Below, piece after piece: positions 1-8,604 of a DNA stretch of 64,000 bases (position 1 is the first letter of the stretch; every line of letters begins with the position of its first letter). This DNA is from Burkholderia sp. D-99 (GTDB taxonomy: Bacteria > Pseudomonadota > Gammaproteobacteria > Burkholderiales > Burkholderiaceae): NCBI RefSeq assembly GCF_011605345.1, contig NZ_JAAOXM010000014.1, positions 62,001 to 126,000 on the forward strand, in the 5' to 3' direction. Below the pieces are notes generated by a model. It was not told where the DNA came from and did no database searches. It saw only the letters and a list, made by a program, of their open reading frames with translations. The translations under genes and the position numbers were made by a program.

Positions 1-555
1 GTCGAGCGCTTCGAGCGTCCGCGGGGTGCCCGATCGCGCCAGGTAGTCGGGGCTCGCGACCGTCACACCCTGGTAGACGCCGACGCGCCGCGCCACGAGC
101 GACGAATCCTGCAGCGTACCGATGCGCACCACGCAGTCGATGCCTTCCTGGACGAGGTCCAGCGGCTTGTCGCCGAGGCCGAGCATCAGGTCGATGTCCG
201 GATAGCGCGCATGAAAATCGCTCAGCGCGGGCATCACGATGACGCGCCCGAACGCGCCCGGCATGTCCACGCGCAACCGGCCGCGCGGCGATCGCTCCTT
301 GCCGAGGAACGAATGCTCGATGTCGTCGAGATCCGCGAGCACGCGAACGCAACGCTCGTAGTAGGCCGCGCCGTCTGCGGTGAGGTTCAGGCTGCGCGTG
401 GTGCGCTGCAGCAGCCGCGCTTTCAGATGCGCCTCGAGGCCCTGGACGATCACGGTCACACGCCCGCGTGTCAGGTCCATCGTATCGGCTGCACGCGTGA
501 AGCTTTTCGTCTCCACGACACGCGCGAACACTCGCATGGCCAACACGATATCCAT
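1..555 (-). CDS. LysR-family transcriptional regulator (partial, 3' end beyond window)
   Basis: The frame is open from an ATG at 553-555 to the left edge (185 codons), so the C-terminus is missing. The N-terminus is a LysR winged helix-turn-helix: residues 1-60 include MRVFARVVE, SFTRAAD and LLQRTTR, then a linker (YYERCVRVLADLDDIE) typical of the AphB/CrgA-like LysR branch that acts as a repressor or activator of neighbouring genes. The start of the effector domain (RGRLRVDMP, HARYPDIDL) is visible. It is transcribed away from the glutathione transferase gene at 792, which suggests by usual LysR arrangement that it controls that gene; no operator was identified. The effector is unknown. Confidence 0.9.
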   Translation of the reverse strand, partial: MDIVLAMRVFARVVETKSFTRAADTMDLTRGRVTVIVQGLEAHLKARLLQRTTRSLNLTADGAAYYERCVRVLADLDDIEHSFLGKERSPRGRLRVDMPGAFGRVIVMPALSDFHARYPDIDLMLGLGDKPLDLVQEGIDCVVRIGTLQDSSLVARRVGVYQGVTVASPDYLARSGTPRTLEALD

Positions 556-791
556 GACTCGAACCTTTCAGAATGACGCATCGAAATTCCCGAGGCTCCG
601 GAGCGGGCAATACGCGCGGGAGGTCGCCCCTGGGCCATGACGTCCAGCGCGCAGTCTAAACCGCGGCGGGGAAGGCCGCCACACGCCACGGCGCTGCGTG
701 ATTACCCGGCCCGCCATCGCGCCGATTCGCCAAGGAATTGACCTACACTGACGCTTCGCGTCGTCCAAACGATCTCCATGGAGATGTCACG

Positions 792-1448
792 ATGAAGCTG
801 GTGGGTCCGTGGTTGTCCGGGTACACGCGCCGCGTCGGCGTGACCTTGAATCTTCTGAACATTCCGTTCGAGCACCTGCCGTATCACGCGTACCTGCAGC
901 CGGAGCGCGTCGCGGCCTTCAGCCCGATGAAGCGGGTACCCGCGCTGCAGCTGGACGACGGCCAGGTACTCATCGACAGCGGTGCGATCGTCGACTATCT
1001 GGACAGCCTCGTCCCGGCCCGGCAGCGCCTGATGCCTGCCAGCGGCCCGGAGCGCATGCGTGCGATGCAGCTCGTGAGCTACGCGAGCGCGTGTTACGAC
1101 AAGCTGGCCCGCTATTGCGACGAACTGATGCTGCGCCCCGAGTCTCATCGGCTGCCGCATCTGCAGGCCGGCTACGTGGCGCAGATGCAGGCGGGGTTCG
1201 GTGTACTGAATTCTGCCGGTTCGCAGCCATGGTTGCTTGGCGCACGCCTGTCGCAAGCGGACGTGATGACGGTCATCGCGTTTCAGAGTGCCGCCGTGGT
1301 CTTGCCGCAGGCCGTTGGCGACGACGCCTTCCCGGAACTGGCGCGCCTCGCGCAACGTGCGATGCAGTTGCCGGCGTTTTCTTCGACGGTGCCTGATCTG
1401 GCCGATCTGCAAGCGTCGGGATTGCTCGGCGCGAACAGCGGGGCATGA
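792..1448 (+). CDS. Glutathione S-transferase family protein
   Basis: This 218-residue protein has the two-domain GST plan: an N-terminal thioredoxin-like domain (residues 1-75) with the glutathione-binding loop RVP (48-50, cis-proline 50) and the IDSGAIVDYLD segment (61-71), followed by an all-helical C-terminal domain. It presumably conjugates or reduces small electrophiles with glutathione in the cytoplasm; the substrate cannot be read from sequence. The ATG at 792 is chosen over an upstream in-frame start at 738 because homology starts exactly there (MKLVGPWLSGYTRRV). A GGAG stands about ten bases upstream. It is divergent from the LysR gene ending at 555. Confidence 0.9.
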   Translation: MKLVGPWLSGYTRRVGVTLNLLNIPFEHLPYHAYLQPERVAAFSPMKRVPALQLDDGQVLIDSGAIVDYLDSLVPARQRLMPASGPERMRAMQLVSYASACYDKLARYCDELMLRPESHRLPHLQAGYVAQMQAGFGVLNSAGSQPWLLGARLSQADVMTVIAFQSAAVVLPQAVGDDAFPELARLAQRAMQLPAFSSTVPDLADLQASGLLGANSGA

Positions 1449-1586
1449 CGGCCGTTCGTGTCGGACTCACCACGTCGTTCTTGGCGGGCGAGGAACGGCG
1501 ATGTCGCTCCTCTCGTCCCTATCGGTGAGACATCCTTCCCGATGCCGATGGATGCACGGGAAGCCGGTGCTCCTGCACCACGGCCC

Positions 1587-1859
1587 TCATTTCCGCGCGA
1601 CGTTCAGCGGCGAATGCGCTTCGGCCTGTGACATGACCTGCTTGCTGCCCGATTCCGCCTGCTGGCGCGCGATTTTCGCTTCTGCGGCCTGCAGGCTGTC
1701 CGCATAGTAGTAGTCCATCGGGTTGTAGCCGGCCCGTTCGAGTTGGACGAGCTCGTTGCGAACCTGCGCGCGTGTCAGCGGCTGCGTTTCCTGTGCGAAC
1801 GTGATTGCCGGTGCAGCGAGCGCAGCGGCAACGACGAGTGTACGAATCAGCGATTTCAT
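1587..1859 (-). CDS. DUF4148 domain-containing small exported protein
   Basis: The 90-residue product begins with a clear signal peptide (MKSLIRTLVVAAALAAPAI, cleavage after FAQ at about residue 23). The mature part carries the DUF4148 hallmarks: LTRAQVRNELVQLERAGYNP, then an alanine/glutamine-rich helix (SLQAAEAKIARQQAE). DUF4148 proteins are abundant, small, periplasmic proteins of Burkholderiales with no assigned function. The upstream extension of the frame is rejected because it would bury the signal peptide. An AGGGGGTCATC stretch just upstream on the minus strand provides the ribosome binding site. Confidence 0.9.
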   Translation of the reverse strand: MKSLIRTLVVAAALAAPAITFAQETQPLTRAQVRNELVQLERAGYNPMDYYYADSLQAAEAKIARQQAESGSKQVMSQAEAHSPLNVARK

Positions 1860-2149
1860 GATGACCCCCTCCGGAATATCGGGTGAAGCGACCTTTGCGT
1901 CAGTCGTTGAGCGCAGCTTAGGATCGAACGTCGACGCGATAAATGGCCGCTGCTCCAATTCAACATTCCAGCCGGAACAAAAATGCCCGCGCGATCGTGC
2001 CGCCCGGCAGGCGCGTCGTGGATCATGCGTCGGCACGCTTCGCGCACCTTTTCATTCGCGTCAAAATCGCATTGTTTGCCCTCGGCTTTCGCGCGACGGC
2101 CGCGCGGCATACAGTCGCCTCACCACCACGACGCGCAATCGCTCCAGCC

Positions 2150-2863
2150 ATGGCTGACGACCGAAGCCTCCCCGATTCCGTCTACGAGATGACGCGCGAG
2201 CGTCTCGCGCGCGGCACGCTGCTGCAGGCGCTGCGCGCCGATCCGCCGGCCGGCATGACGGTACGAAGCGATGCGGAACTGGAGCGCACGTTGCGCGCCA
2301 CACTCGAGCGCCACACGCCCGGGCGCGATCTCCACGTATTCGCCTACGGTTCGTTGATGTGGAATCCGGCGCTCGATGTCGCTGGCGAGTCGGTGGCGCG
2401 TGTCGACGGCTGGCACCGCGCGTTCTGCCTGCGGCTCGTCATCGCGCGCGGCACGCCCGAGCAGCCGGGCGCGATGCTCGCGCTAGACCGCGGCGGCCGA
2501 TGCGACGGGCTGCTGTACCGGATCGACGCGCCCAAGGTTGAAGCGGAATTGCGCCTGCTGTGGCGACGCGAAATGCTCGCCGATTCGTACGAACCGCGCT
2601 GGATCGCCGCACAGGTCGACGGCCGGCCGATCCGCGCGCTGACGTTCGTCGTCAACCGCTCGCACGACCGTTACCTCGGCGGATATACGCTCGACCGTGT
2701 GGCGCACCTGATCCGCACCGGCCACGGCCCGCTCGGCACGTCGCGCGACTACTTCGACTCGACCGTGCAGGCGTTGGCGCGCCTCGGCCTTCGTGACGCC
2801 GGCATCGAGCGGCTCCGGCGCGAAATCCGCGGTGCGGACGATGCCGACTCGGCACGCGGCTGA
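2150..2863 (+). CDS. ChaC-type gamma-glutamylcyclotransferase
   Basis: The 237-residue protein has the ChaC/GGCT fold signature YGSLMWNP at residues 66-73, followed by the conserved WHRAFCL and DGLLYRI strands and a long C-terminal helical part. ChaC enzymes cleave glutathione to 5-oxoproline and Cys-Gly in the cytoplasm. The N-terminal 60 residues are a helical extension seen in several proteobacterial members. The ATG at 2150 is preferred; the frame extends upstream to 1943, but that section reads like non-coding sequence overlapping the DUF4148 promoter side. It converges with the LysR gene at 2912. Confidence 0.88.
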   Translation: MADDRSLPDSVYEMTRERLARGTLLQALRADPPAGMTVRSDAELERTLRATLERHTPGRDLHVFAYGSLMWNPALDVAGESVARVDGWHRAFCLRLVIARGTPEQPGAMLALDRGGRCDGLLYRIDAPKVEAELRLLWRREMLADSYEPRWIAAQVDGRPIRALTFVVNRSHDRYLGGYTLDRVAHLIRTGHGPLGTSRDYFDSTVQALARLGLRDAGIERLRREIRGADDADSARG

Positions 2864-2911
2864 TTCCACGCATCGGACGGACGTGCGCATGCCGCGGCCA
2901 GCCCCGCGACG

Positions 2912-3823
2912 TCAGCGGCGCCGGAGGTGCTCGTCGCGCTCGAACAGCGCGATAACCCAGTCGATGAATACGCGCACTTTCGCGCTCAGGTAGCGGTTGG
3001 GTGCATAGATCACGCACACCGGATTGGAAGAGGGCGTCCAGTCCTCGAGGATCGGCACGAGCGTGCCGGCGGCAATCGCGTCGCGAACCGAATACGACGG
3101 TGCCTGAATAATCCCGAGGTGCGCATGGCCCGCGGCAAGATAGGCGTTCGTATCGTTCACGACGAGCCGATGATTCAGCGCGAGATCGCTTCGCGTGCCG
3201 TCTTCCGAGAACTGGAACGGCAGCGAGCGGCCACCCCGGGAGGGGATCATGCCGAGCGTCGGAAACTCGCGCAATGCGTCCGGCGACGCCGGCGTACCGT
3301 GTGCGTCGAGGAACGCAGGCGTCGCGCAGGTCGTAAATCCGAAGCTGCCGATCTGCCGGGCAACCAGCGACTGCTCGTCGACTTCGCCTGCGCGTATCGC
3401 GCAGTCGACGCCCTCGGCGATCAGGTCGGTCCGCTTGTTGCCGATGTCGAGTTCGATCTCGACGTCGGGATACGCGTCATAGAATTCCGCAAGCGCGGGC
3501 ACGAGGACGAGCGTGCCGATCGCCGCGGCGGTATCCACGCGAATCTTGCCGGACGGCTTCGCGCGAGCATGGGTCGTCGACGATTCGATTTCCGCGAGAT
3601 CGGCGAGCAGCCGCACGACGCGCTCGTAGTAGATCGCGCCTTCGGGCGTGACCGTCACCGATCGCGTGGTGCGATGCAGCAGGCGAACCTGCAGGTCTTC
3701 CTCGAGCTTCTGGATCAGCCGCGTCAACGTCGCATTCGGCATGTCGAGCGTATCGGCCGCTTTCGTGAAGGTGCCGGCTTCCACGACGCGGACGAAGGCG
3801 TTCATCGCAGCGATGCGGTCCAT
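2912..3823 (-). CDS. LysR-family transcriptional regulator
   Basis: A full-length LysR protein of 303 residues. The winged helix-turn-helix occupies residues 1-60 (AMNAFVRVVE, TFTKAADTL, LLHRTTR), and the periplasmic-binding-like effector domain starts near residue 90 (GKIRVDTA, FYDAYPDVEIELD, GVDCAIRAGE). It belongs to the same CrgA/AphB-like branch as the truncated gene at the left edge of the window. The start at 3823 (MDRIAAMNAF) matches the family; an upstream ATG at 3856 would add 11 unrelated residues. Its target is not obvious: the next gene upstream on the same strand is the MaoC-like dehydratase. Confidence 0.9.
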   Translation of the reverse strand: MDRIAAMNAFVRVVEAGTFTKAADTLDMPNATLTRLIQKLEEDLQVRLLHRTTRSVTVTPEGAIYYERVVRLLADLAEIESSTTHARAKPSGKIRVDTAAAIGTLVLVPALAEFYDAYPDVEIELDIGNKRTDLIAEGVDCAIRAGEVDEQSLVARQIGSFGFTTCATPAFLDAHGTPASPDALREFPTLGMIPSRGGRSLPFQFSEDGTRSDLALNHRLVVNDTNAYLAAGHAHLGIIQAPSYSVRDAIAAGTLVPILEDWTPSSNPVCVIYAPNRYLSAKVRVFIDWVIALFERDEHLRRR

Positions 3824-3940
3824 GTGCGCGGCTCCAGTCGAGAGTGGAATCGCCATTTAACCGCAATCCGGCCGCGCCCCGCCAGCATCCGCGGAAATCC
3901 ATCGCCGGGCGCGGGCGGCCTTCGTTCAGGGCAGGACACG

Positions 3941-4393
3941 TCACGCGGCGCGACGTTCGACCAGCAGCCGGGCCGTCAGGAGCTGCACGACCTCGCCATG
4001 TTGATTCAACGTCCTAGATCGCAACGTCAGCATCCCGTATTGCGGGCGCGACCGGGACGGCGTCAGTTCCACGACCTCGCTTTCGACCCGCAGCACGTCG
4101 CCGGCACGGGTCGGCCGCTTCCATTCGATGTCGGCACCCGCGCCGAGTATTCCGTTCGCGAGCTTCGGCCCGCTCGACACGAGCAAACGCATCGTGATCG
4201 CCGCCGTGTGCCAGCCGCTGGCCGCCAGACCGCCGAACAGCGTGTTGCGCGCGGCTTCGTCGTCGAGATGGAACGGCTGCGGATCGAATTCCGCGGCGAA
4301 TCGCTTGATGTCGGCGGCGGTGACCTCGTACGTGTCGCCGACGAAGGTATCGCCGACCGTGAAATCGTCGAAGTAAAAAAGCGGCTGTTCCAT
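3941..4393 (-). CDS. MaoC-like hot-dog dehydratase
   Basis: The 150-residue protein is a single hot-dog domain of the MaoC/(R)-enoyl-CoA hydratase family. The hydratase motif region is present: AAEFDPQPFHLDDEAA places the catalytic Asp and His near residues 37-42, followed by GLAASGWHTAAI. The family hydrates enoyl-CoA thioesters in fatty-acid or polyhydroxyalkanoate metabolism. Start at 4393 (MEQPLFYFDDF) is chosen because the preceding 23 in-frame residues are low-complexity and arginine-rich. It stands alone between a LysR gene and a divergent GNAT, so its pathway cannot be inferred from context. Confidence 0.88.
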   Translation of the reverse strand: MEQPLFYFDDFTVGDTFVGDTYEVTAADIKRFAAEFDPQPFHLDDEAARNTLFGGLAASGWHTAAITMRLLVSSGPKLANGILGAGADIEWKRPTRAGDVLRVESEVVELTPSRSRPQYGMLTLRSRTLNQHGEVVQLLTARLLVERRAA

Positions 4394-4790
4394 GGACGTT
4401 TCCGATGCGCTGGGGAGATCCGGGCGGCAGCGCCGTTGCGTTGCCGTTCGGGCTTGCTCCAATGTATGAGAGGTTCCGGGGCGAAGTAAGAGGCCGGCGA
4501 TGAATGCGGCATTCCGGATCGGTCAATAATCGGCACACGTGGAGGCGGGTGCTGCAGGCGGCAGCGTGCAGGGGAGAAGGCCACGCATGACCGGTAGTCG
4601 TGCGCACGCGGCAAGCCGCGCTGCATTATTGATACGACTGGAAAACCGCTTTGATCCGGCACGACTGGGGTCGAGGCGGGCGCATCGCTACACTGGGTGC
4701 ATGACGAAGCGCCGGCCAAAGGCGGTTTGCCTGCCGTGTCGAACGGAATCGGGACACGCCGGGCAGGGCGCACACCATGCGGAGGTCAGG

Positions 4791-5375
4791 ATGGACACGA
4801 TCGAGCTCGAACCGGCCGCATGCTGCAAGCCCCCGCCGGACATGCCGGCCCTCGGCATCCGGCGCACCTGGGAGGCGAGCGACGGCACACCGGTAAGCCT
4901 GCGTGCGATCGCGCGCAGCGATCTCAAGATGGAGCGCGAGTTGGTGGGCCGGCTGTCGAGCCAAAGCCGCTACATGCGCTTGATGTCGGCGCGCATGCCG
5001 ACTGACGACGAGATGATCCGATGGACCCGCATCGACCGCCGGCGCGAAGGTGCGGTCATCGCAACCGTCCGGGCCGACTGGCGCGAACGGCTGATCGGCG
5101 TCGCGCGTTATGCGATGGTCGAGGGCGAAGCCGATGTCGTCGAGTGCGCGATCGTGATCGACGATGCGTGGCAGCGGCAAGGTCTTGGCCGTACGTTGTT
5201 GTCGAGCCTGGTCGACCTGGCGGAACGGTCCGGCATGAAGCGGATGGTCGGCACGACGCTGACCGAGAACGACGCGATGACCGGTCTCGCGCGCTCGCTC
5301 GGGTTCAGTCTGTCACGGGAGCCGGGGGCGGCGTTCGTGACGGAACTGTGGCTCGATCTGGGCGCTCGACGTTAG
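4791..5375 (+). CDS. GNAT-family N-acetyltransferase
   Basis: The 194-residue protein is one GNAT domain. The acetyl-CoA binding motif A is recognisable as DDAWQRQGLGRTLLSSLV (Q/RxxGxG/A type), followed by motif B GMKRMVGTTLTENDAM and LARSLGFSLSR. This type resembles the GNAT domain attached to acyl-CoA synthetases in protein lysine acetyltransferases, but here it stands alone; the substrate is unknown. The ATG at 4791 is preceded by GGAGGTCAGG, an excellent ribosome binding site that settles the start against the long open frame upstream. Confidence 0.88.
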   Translation: MDTIELEPAACCKPPPDMPALGIRRTWEASDGTPVSLRAIARSDLKMERELVGRLSSQSRYMRLMSARMPTDDEMIRWTRIDRRREGAVIATVRADWRERLIGVARYAMVEGEADVVECAIVIDDAWQRQGLGRTLLSSLVDLAERSGMKRMVGTTLTENDAMTGLARSLGFSLSREPGAAFVTELWLDLGARR

Positions 5376-5553
5376 TCGCCCTGGGGATGGAATCCTGATG
5401 CTGGTCGGGAATTGAGCCGATCGGCAGGCCGAGTCGCGACACGCGTCCGGTCTCCAGGGACTCTCGTCACGATCGCGCTTCGGGAAGCGATACATGCTGC
5501 GTCGAAGCGCTGCTCGCGCCCAGGATTCCTTGAGAGACAAGGGAGGGCGCACA
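5376..5553. other. Intergenic stretch without recognisable gene
   Basis: Short frames exist on both strands here, but none shows a family signature or a credible ribosome binding site. The stretch leads to the small open frame at 5554 and marks the approach to the mosaic island. Confidence 0.5.
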
Positions 5554-5667
5554 ATGGCATCGCTCAATTCAGGCTCCGGATTGAATCTCGCGGTTTCAGG
5601 CACCGTCAGCCAGATCGCACGTGTGCCGCATGCGTCAGTTGCCGACAACAGGCCGGATGATAAGTGA
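5554..5667 (+). CDS. Possible 37-residue small protein
   Basis: An ATG at 5554 follows a strong Shine-Dalgarno AGGGAGG at a good distance (GGGAGGGCGCACA then ATG) and opens 37 codons ending in TGA at 5665-5667. The peptide is serine- and asparagine-rich at the start (MASLNSGSGLNLAVSG) and polar at the end (NRPDDK), without a membrane segment or cysteines. I do not recognise it. The ribosome binding site is the main support; it could be a spurious frame in a degraded region. Confidence 0.35.
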   Translation: MASLNSGSGLNLAVSGTVSQIARVPHASVADNRPDDK

Positions 5668-5807
5668 CCGTCGACGATCTAAAAAATGTATTAATTGGAT
5701 GGATCCGTTCGACACCATTGATCGATGTTGCTACGCTGGCGCAATCGACTTGCACGCTCGCTCGAGCGTGACCGGGCAGCATCGTGAAGAAACCACGTCA
5801 GGCACCT

Positions 5808-6032
5808 ATGGAACTGCGGCACCTTCGGTATTTTCTGGCCATCGCTGAACTGAACAACCTGTCGCGAGCCGCCGAAACGATGTGCGTCGCGCAATCCACG
5901 CTGTCACACGCGCTGCATCAGCTAGAAGAGGAGTTGGGCGCCGCGCTGTTCGACAGGGCAGGGCGAACCCGCTCGGCGAGCATGTTGTTGAGGCGCCTGC
6001 CCGCCAAGCCCGCGGATAGCTCGCGCGCTTGA
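5808..6032 (+). pseudogene. Truncated LysR-type regulator (helix-turn-helix only)
   Basis: Residues 1-53 from the ATG at 5808 are a canonical CynR/CbbR-like LysR DNA-binding domain (MELRHLRYFLAIAE, LSRAAETM, AQSTLSHALHQLEEELG, LFDRAGR). Right after FDRAGR, about position 5966, homology stops: the frame continues for only 21 unrelated residues and ends at 6032, where a normal LysR has about 240 more residues. The gene was therefore cut at the edge of the phage-derived segment that follows. A slightly longer in-frame start (GTG 5784) exists. The fragment could still bind DNA if expressed, but lacks the effector and tetramerisation parts. Confidence 0.8.
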
Positions 6033-6039
6033 TTCGTGA

Positions 6040-6180
6040 TCGAGTATCGGGAACGTCGGCGCAACGTCCGCGCCGACGTTCGTCAACACGACCCATTTGA
6101 ATTCGACGCCAGGTTTCCAGATCGCGGCAGCGCAGCTCGCGCCGGCAATCGGGATCGATGCGTCGGGAGCACAGGTATGA
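6040..6180 (+). pseudogene. C-terminal remnant of a phage structural protein
   Basis: The frame is open for 46 codons after a stop at 6037-6039 and ends at TGA 6178-6180, overlapping the ATG of the tail-fibre gene by four bases (ATGA). It reads SSIGNVGATSAPTFVN, TTHLNSTPGFQIAAAQLAP and ends in GIDASGAQV. The lack of a start and the translational-coupling overlap with a phage gene indicate that this is the tail end of the gene preceding the fibre in the original phage. The upstream part was lost at the junction with the LysR fragment. Confidence 0.55.
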
Positions 6181-7658
6181 AAAGGGTGTTTGGAGTCACG
6201 ATGGCGTTCTTCGCATCGGTAGCGGTCGCTCAGACCTTTCCGGTGCATAACCTCTCTGTCAATGGCGTTGCAACGATCGCCACGCCGCTAGGTGTCGCGT
6301 CAGGCGGTACCGGTTCGAACACGGCAACCGGATCAGGCGCGGTTGTGTTGGCAACGTCGCCAACCGTATCCGGCAGCGCCAAGTCGCCGTTCACCGTCAA
6401 CGGCTTGCAGTCGGTCAACGACAGCGGCCGCGCAAGCAGCGACAACACGCCTACGATCAATCTGAGCGTGAGCGAGGCGTTGAACTACACGGCGTCATAC
6501 GCCACTCACTACGGGCTGATCCTCAACGCGCACGAACTGAAGGGCGCAACGGGCGACCGCATTGGCATCGGCGCTGTCCAGAAGTGTGATGCGACGCTCG
6601 CCGGCAAGTCGTGCGTCGGCGCATCGGGGCTGTCGGTGGCGGGCGGTACGTCGCTCGGGAATTACACCGGCATGAATCCGAAGGCGCTGATCCCGGCCGG
6701 GCTGACTGGTCCGGCGGGCGCGGCGGTCGGCATGGAAAGCGATATCGAAACGCACAGTCCCGTGTCGATTCGAAACGGACTGCGCATCGCCGACGAGAAC
6801 CTCGCGGGCGGTACGATCACGCACGGAACCATCGAAGACGCGGCTATCGCGATCGTCACTGATGCATCGGCCGGCACGCCCGGATTCAAGACGGGCATTC
6901 AGTTTGGCGAAGCGACGCAGGGCTATCCGCAGTACTGGCCGATCCTCGCGGGTGGCACACTGATCGAGGCGAACAACCCGAACGTGCCGTTGAAGCACGG
7001 TCTGGATTTTTCCGGCGCGACCGGAGGTTTTACCGGTAACGCAATCGTGCTGCCGGCTGTCACGTCGGGCAACGATATCGCGTGGGGTGGCGGCGGCCAC
7101 GAGGGCGGCTCGATTGGCAGCGTCGCGGCTAAATCGGGCGGCCATATCAGCTTCACCGATGCAGGAATCAGCTTGAATGACGCGGGCGGTCGTGTCGTGA
7201 TGAACGTCGGCGGGTCGACTGGCGCGGACGTAACAAACCGGGGATACGAGACGCAGTACTCACTCACGGGTTTCGTCTACTGCAACGGCTCGGCGGGGAG
7301 ATGCACTGCGTCGAAGAGCGTCAACACGCCGACCATCACGCACACACAGCAGGAGTTCGACAAGTCGTATGTGGTTGCGAGCCCGAACAACGGTGAGACG
7401 CTGCATTTTACGGCCGGCGTCGAAACGCTGATCGTCGATCCGGCCAGCGCACGTACGTCGCTCACGATCACGATGCCGGCGTGCAATGCGGGTAACGATG
7501 GCCTGATTGCGCGCTTCTCGACGACGCACAACATCACAGGCCTCACGGTGAATGCGACGAACGGTTCCGTCGCCAACGCGCCTGCGTCGATGAACGCAGG
7601 AAGCGGTAAGGGCTATCTGTGCGCGGGCGCTCGGACGACCTGGTACCCCCTGTATTGA
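6177..7658 (+). CDS. Phage tail-fibre/tailspike-like protein
   Basis: The 493-residue product begins with a signal-peptide-like stretch (MKRVFGVTMAFFASVAVAQ) and then the classic fibre motif GVASGGTGSNTATGSGAVVLATSP, the GGTG repeat seen in many phage tail fibres and head decorations. The rest is glycine-, serine- and threonine-rich with beta-helix-like spacing (HGLDFSGATGGFTGNAIVLP, GGRVVMNVGG) and ends in WYPLY. The signal peptide on a fibre-like protein occurs in some Burkholderia podophage structural genes. It is intact but has lost all its phage neighbours except a 46-residue stub upstream, so it is a prophage relic that may be exapted or simply decaying. Confidence 0.75.
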   Translation: MKRVFGVTMAFFASVAVAQTFPVHNLSVNGVATIATPLGVASGGTGSNTATGSGAVVLATSPTVSGSAKSPFTVNGLQSVNDSGRASSDNTPTINLSVSEALNYTASYATHYGLILNAHELKGATGDRIGIGAVQKCDATLAGKSCVGASGLSVAGGTSLGNYTGMNPKALIPAGLTGPAGAAVGMESDIETHSPVSIRNGLRIADENLAGGTITHGTIEDAAIAIVTDASAGTPGFKTGIQFGEATQGYPQYWPILAGGTLIEANNPNVPLKHGLDFSGATGGFTGNAIVLPAVTSGNDIAWGGGGHEGGSIGSVAAKSGGHISFTDAGISLNDAGGRVVMNVGGSTGADVTNRGYETQYSLTGFVYCNGSAGRCTASKSVNTPTITHTQQEFDKSYVVASPNNGETLHFTAGVETLIVDPASARTSLTITMPACNAGNDGLIARFSTTHNITGLTVNATNGSVANAPASMNAGSGKGYLCAGARTTWYPLY

Positions 7659-7718
7659 TGAGCGACAGCACTGGCCGAGCGGTGTTGGTACTCGCAACCG
7701 GTGCGACTGCAATCCCGG

Positions 7719-7895
7719 CTACGCCGCTGGCCCGTGCTCTCGATACCGGATGTCCAATCGCTCCACCTGGCGCACGCTCAGGCCCAGCCGTTCCGCCGCA
7801 CGCCCAGGCTTCAAACCCGTGTCCACTACAGCCTGGATTACCTTGAGTCGATCAAGCTCTCGCATCGTCAGTGTCACCAATCCGGCTGGCTGCAT
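7719..7895 (-). pseudogene. N-terminal stub of an ISNCY-like transposase
   Basis: Reading the minus strand from ATG 7893-7895 gives 58 residues: MQPAGLVTLTMRELDRLKVI, then LKPGRAAERLGLSVRQVERL and RYREHGPAA before a stop at 7719-7721. MRELDRLKVIQ and PGRAAERLGLSVRQV form the helix-turn-helix head of ISNCY (IS1202-group) transposases, which normally exceed 400 residues. The DDE catalytic domain is absent, so the element cannot transpose itself. The frame lies tail-to-tail with the phage fibre gene, consistent with an insertion followed by deletion. Confidence 0.75.
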
Positions 7896-7946
7896 GGTCG
7901 GCTCCCGTGCTTGCTCAACGAGCCGTCCAGCATGCCAGCAGTCAAA

Positions 7947-7993
7947 AACACGACATCTGTAAATAGCTAGAACACGACATTTCTAAAAAGCTA
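7947..7993. repeat. Tandem pair of 23-24 bp terminal repeats of the IS
   Basis: Copy one is AACACGACATCTGTAAATAG-CTAG and copy two AACACGACATTTCTAAAAAG-CTA, directly abutting with only four substitutions. They probably are transposase binding sites at the IS end. Confidence 0.65.
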
Positions 7994-7995
7994 CT

Positions 7996-8191
7996 ACAAC
8001 ACAAATTATCGATAATGATGATTATGTCAACTCACAGAAACTGATGAAATTCAGCGTCGTGACGACCGCGGCTTGCCGCCGGCCGTGCGTCGCGAGGCTT
8101 CCACTGCCTGCGTCAAATCCGTGAAGCGCTTGTCGTCGGCATCACCCCTGTTCCTGACAATGCCGAGCAGCTCGGCGACACGGCCGAAGAT
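7996..8191. other. Gene-free junction sequence in the mosaic island
   Basis: After an AT-rich stretch at 7997-8042 (CAAATTATCGATAATGATGA), several short frames run through this section without an identifiable product. It joins the IS end to the terminase fragment. Confidence 0.4.
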
Positions 8192-8458
8192 AGACAGTGC
8201 CGGCGTCTCGAAAAAAGCGCCGACGATTTCGCGCAGCTCTATCTCTGCCAGTTCATCGACGACAGCACATCGATATTCAAGTTCGCTGATATCCAGCGAT
8301 GCATGATCGACTCATGGGAAGAATGGGACGACGTTGAATTCCTGATCCAGCGACCGTTCGGCCATCACGGCGGCCTTATCCATTCCCAGACGATTACGGT
8401 GCCCGTCTCCTGTCTGCCCACCACGAGCCTGATGCGTACGACGTGTAATCACGCGTAA
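8192..8458 (+). pseudogene. Fragment resembling P2-type phage terminase large subunit
   Basis: One frame ending at TAA 8456-8458 contains RRLEKSADDFAQLYLCQFID followed by DSTSIFKFADIQRCMIDSWE and EWDD. This block closely follows the pattern of the P2-family terminase ATPase subunit (DDFA-LYLC-F-DD---VF----LQ-CM-DSW), where the ATPase part is followed by RPFG. Here an RPFG is also present but the residues after it no longer resemble the family. No start codon or upstream ATPase motifs remain, so this is an internal fragment of a lost prophage. The assignment is from memory of the family pattern, not alignment. Confidence 0.6.
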
Positions 8459-8604
8459 TGGAAAAATCGATTTTTATTTTGTACTTTGAACTCGCAGCAC
8501 GCCACACACGACGACGCCAACGAACACCCGATCGCCGAAATCTTAACTTGCCCGCCCAATGTGTCGCGGACTTTATTGACTATTGAGCTTAACTGGAGAA
8601 AGTC

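Larger units (their letters stand above)
7719..7995. mobile_element. Remnant of an ISNCY-family insertion sequence, 5' end
   Basis: The transposase stub is followed, on its upstream side, by two adjacent direct repeats of about 23 bases (7947-7970 and 7971-7993), each built as AACACGACATyTsTAAAwAGCTA. Such repeated terminal motifs are typical of the ends of this IS group, so the IS terminus should lie near 7995. The opposite end is missing. Confidence 0.6.

Noticed and set aside
5922..6248. Minus-strand frame across the LysR/phage junction
   Set aside because: It crosses the truncation joint and both partners. Part of the reverse strand (around 5968-6040) reads SITNQARELSAGLAGRRLNN, which looks protein-like, but it is too short to assign.
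8462..8475. AAAAATCGATTTTT palindrome as a terminator
   Set aside because: A 14-base AT palindrome without a GC stem; too weak to be called, possibly part of the promoter region of the small gene.
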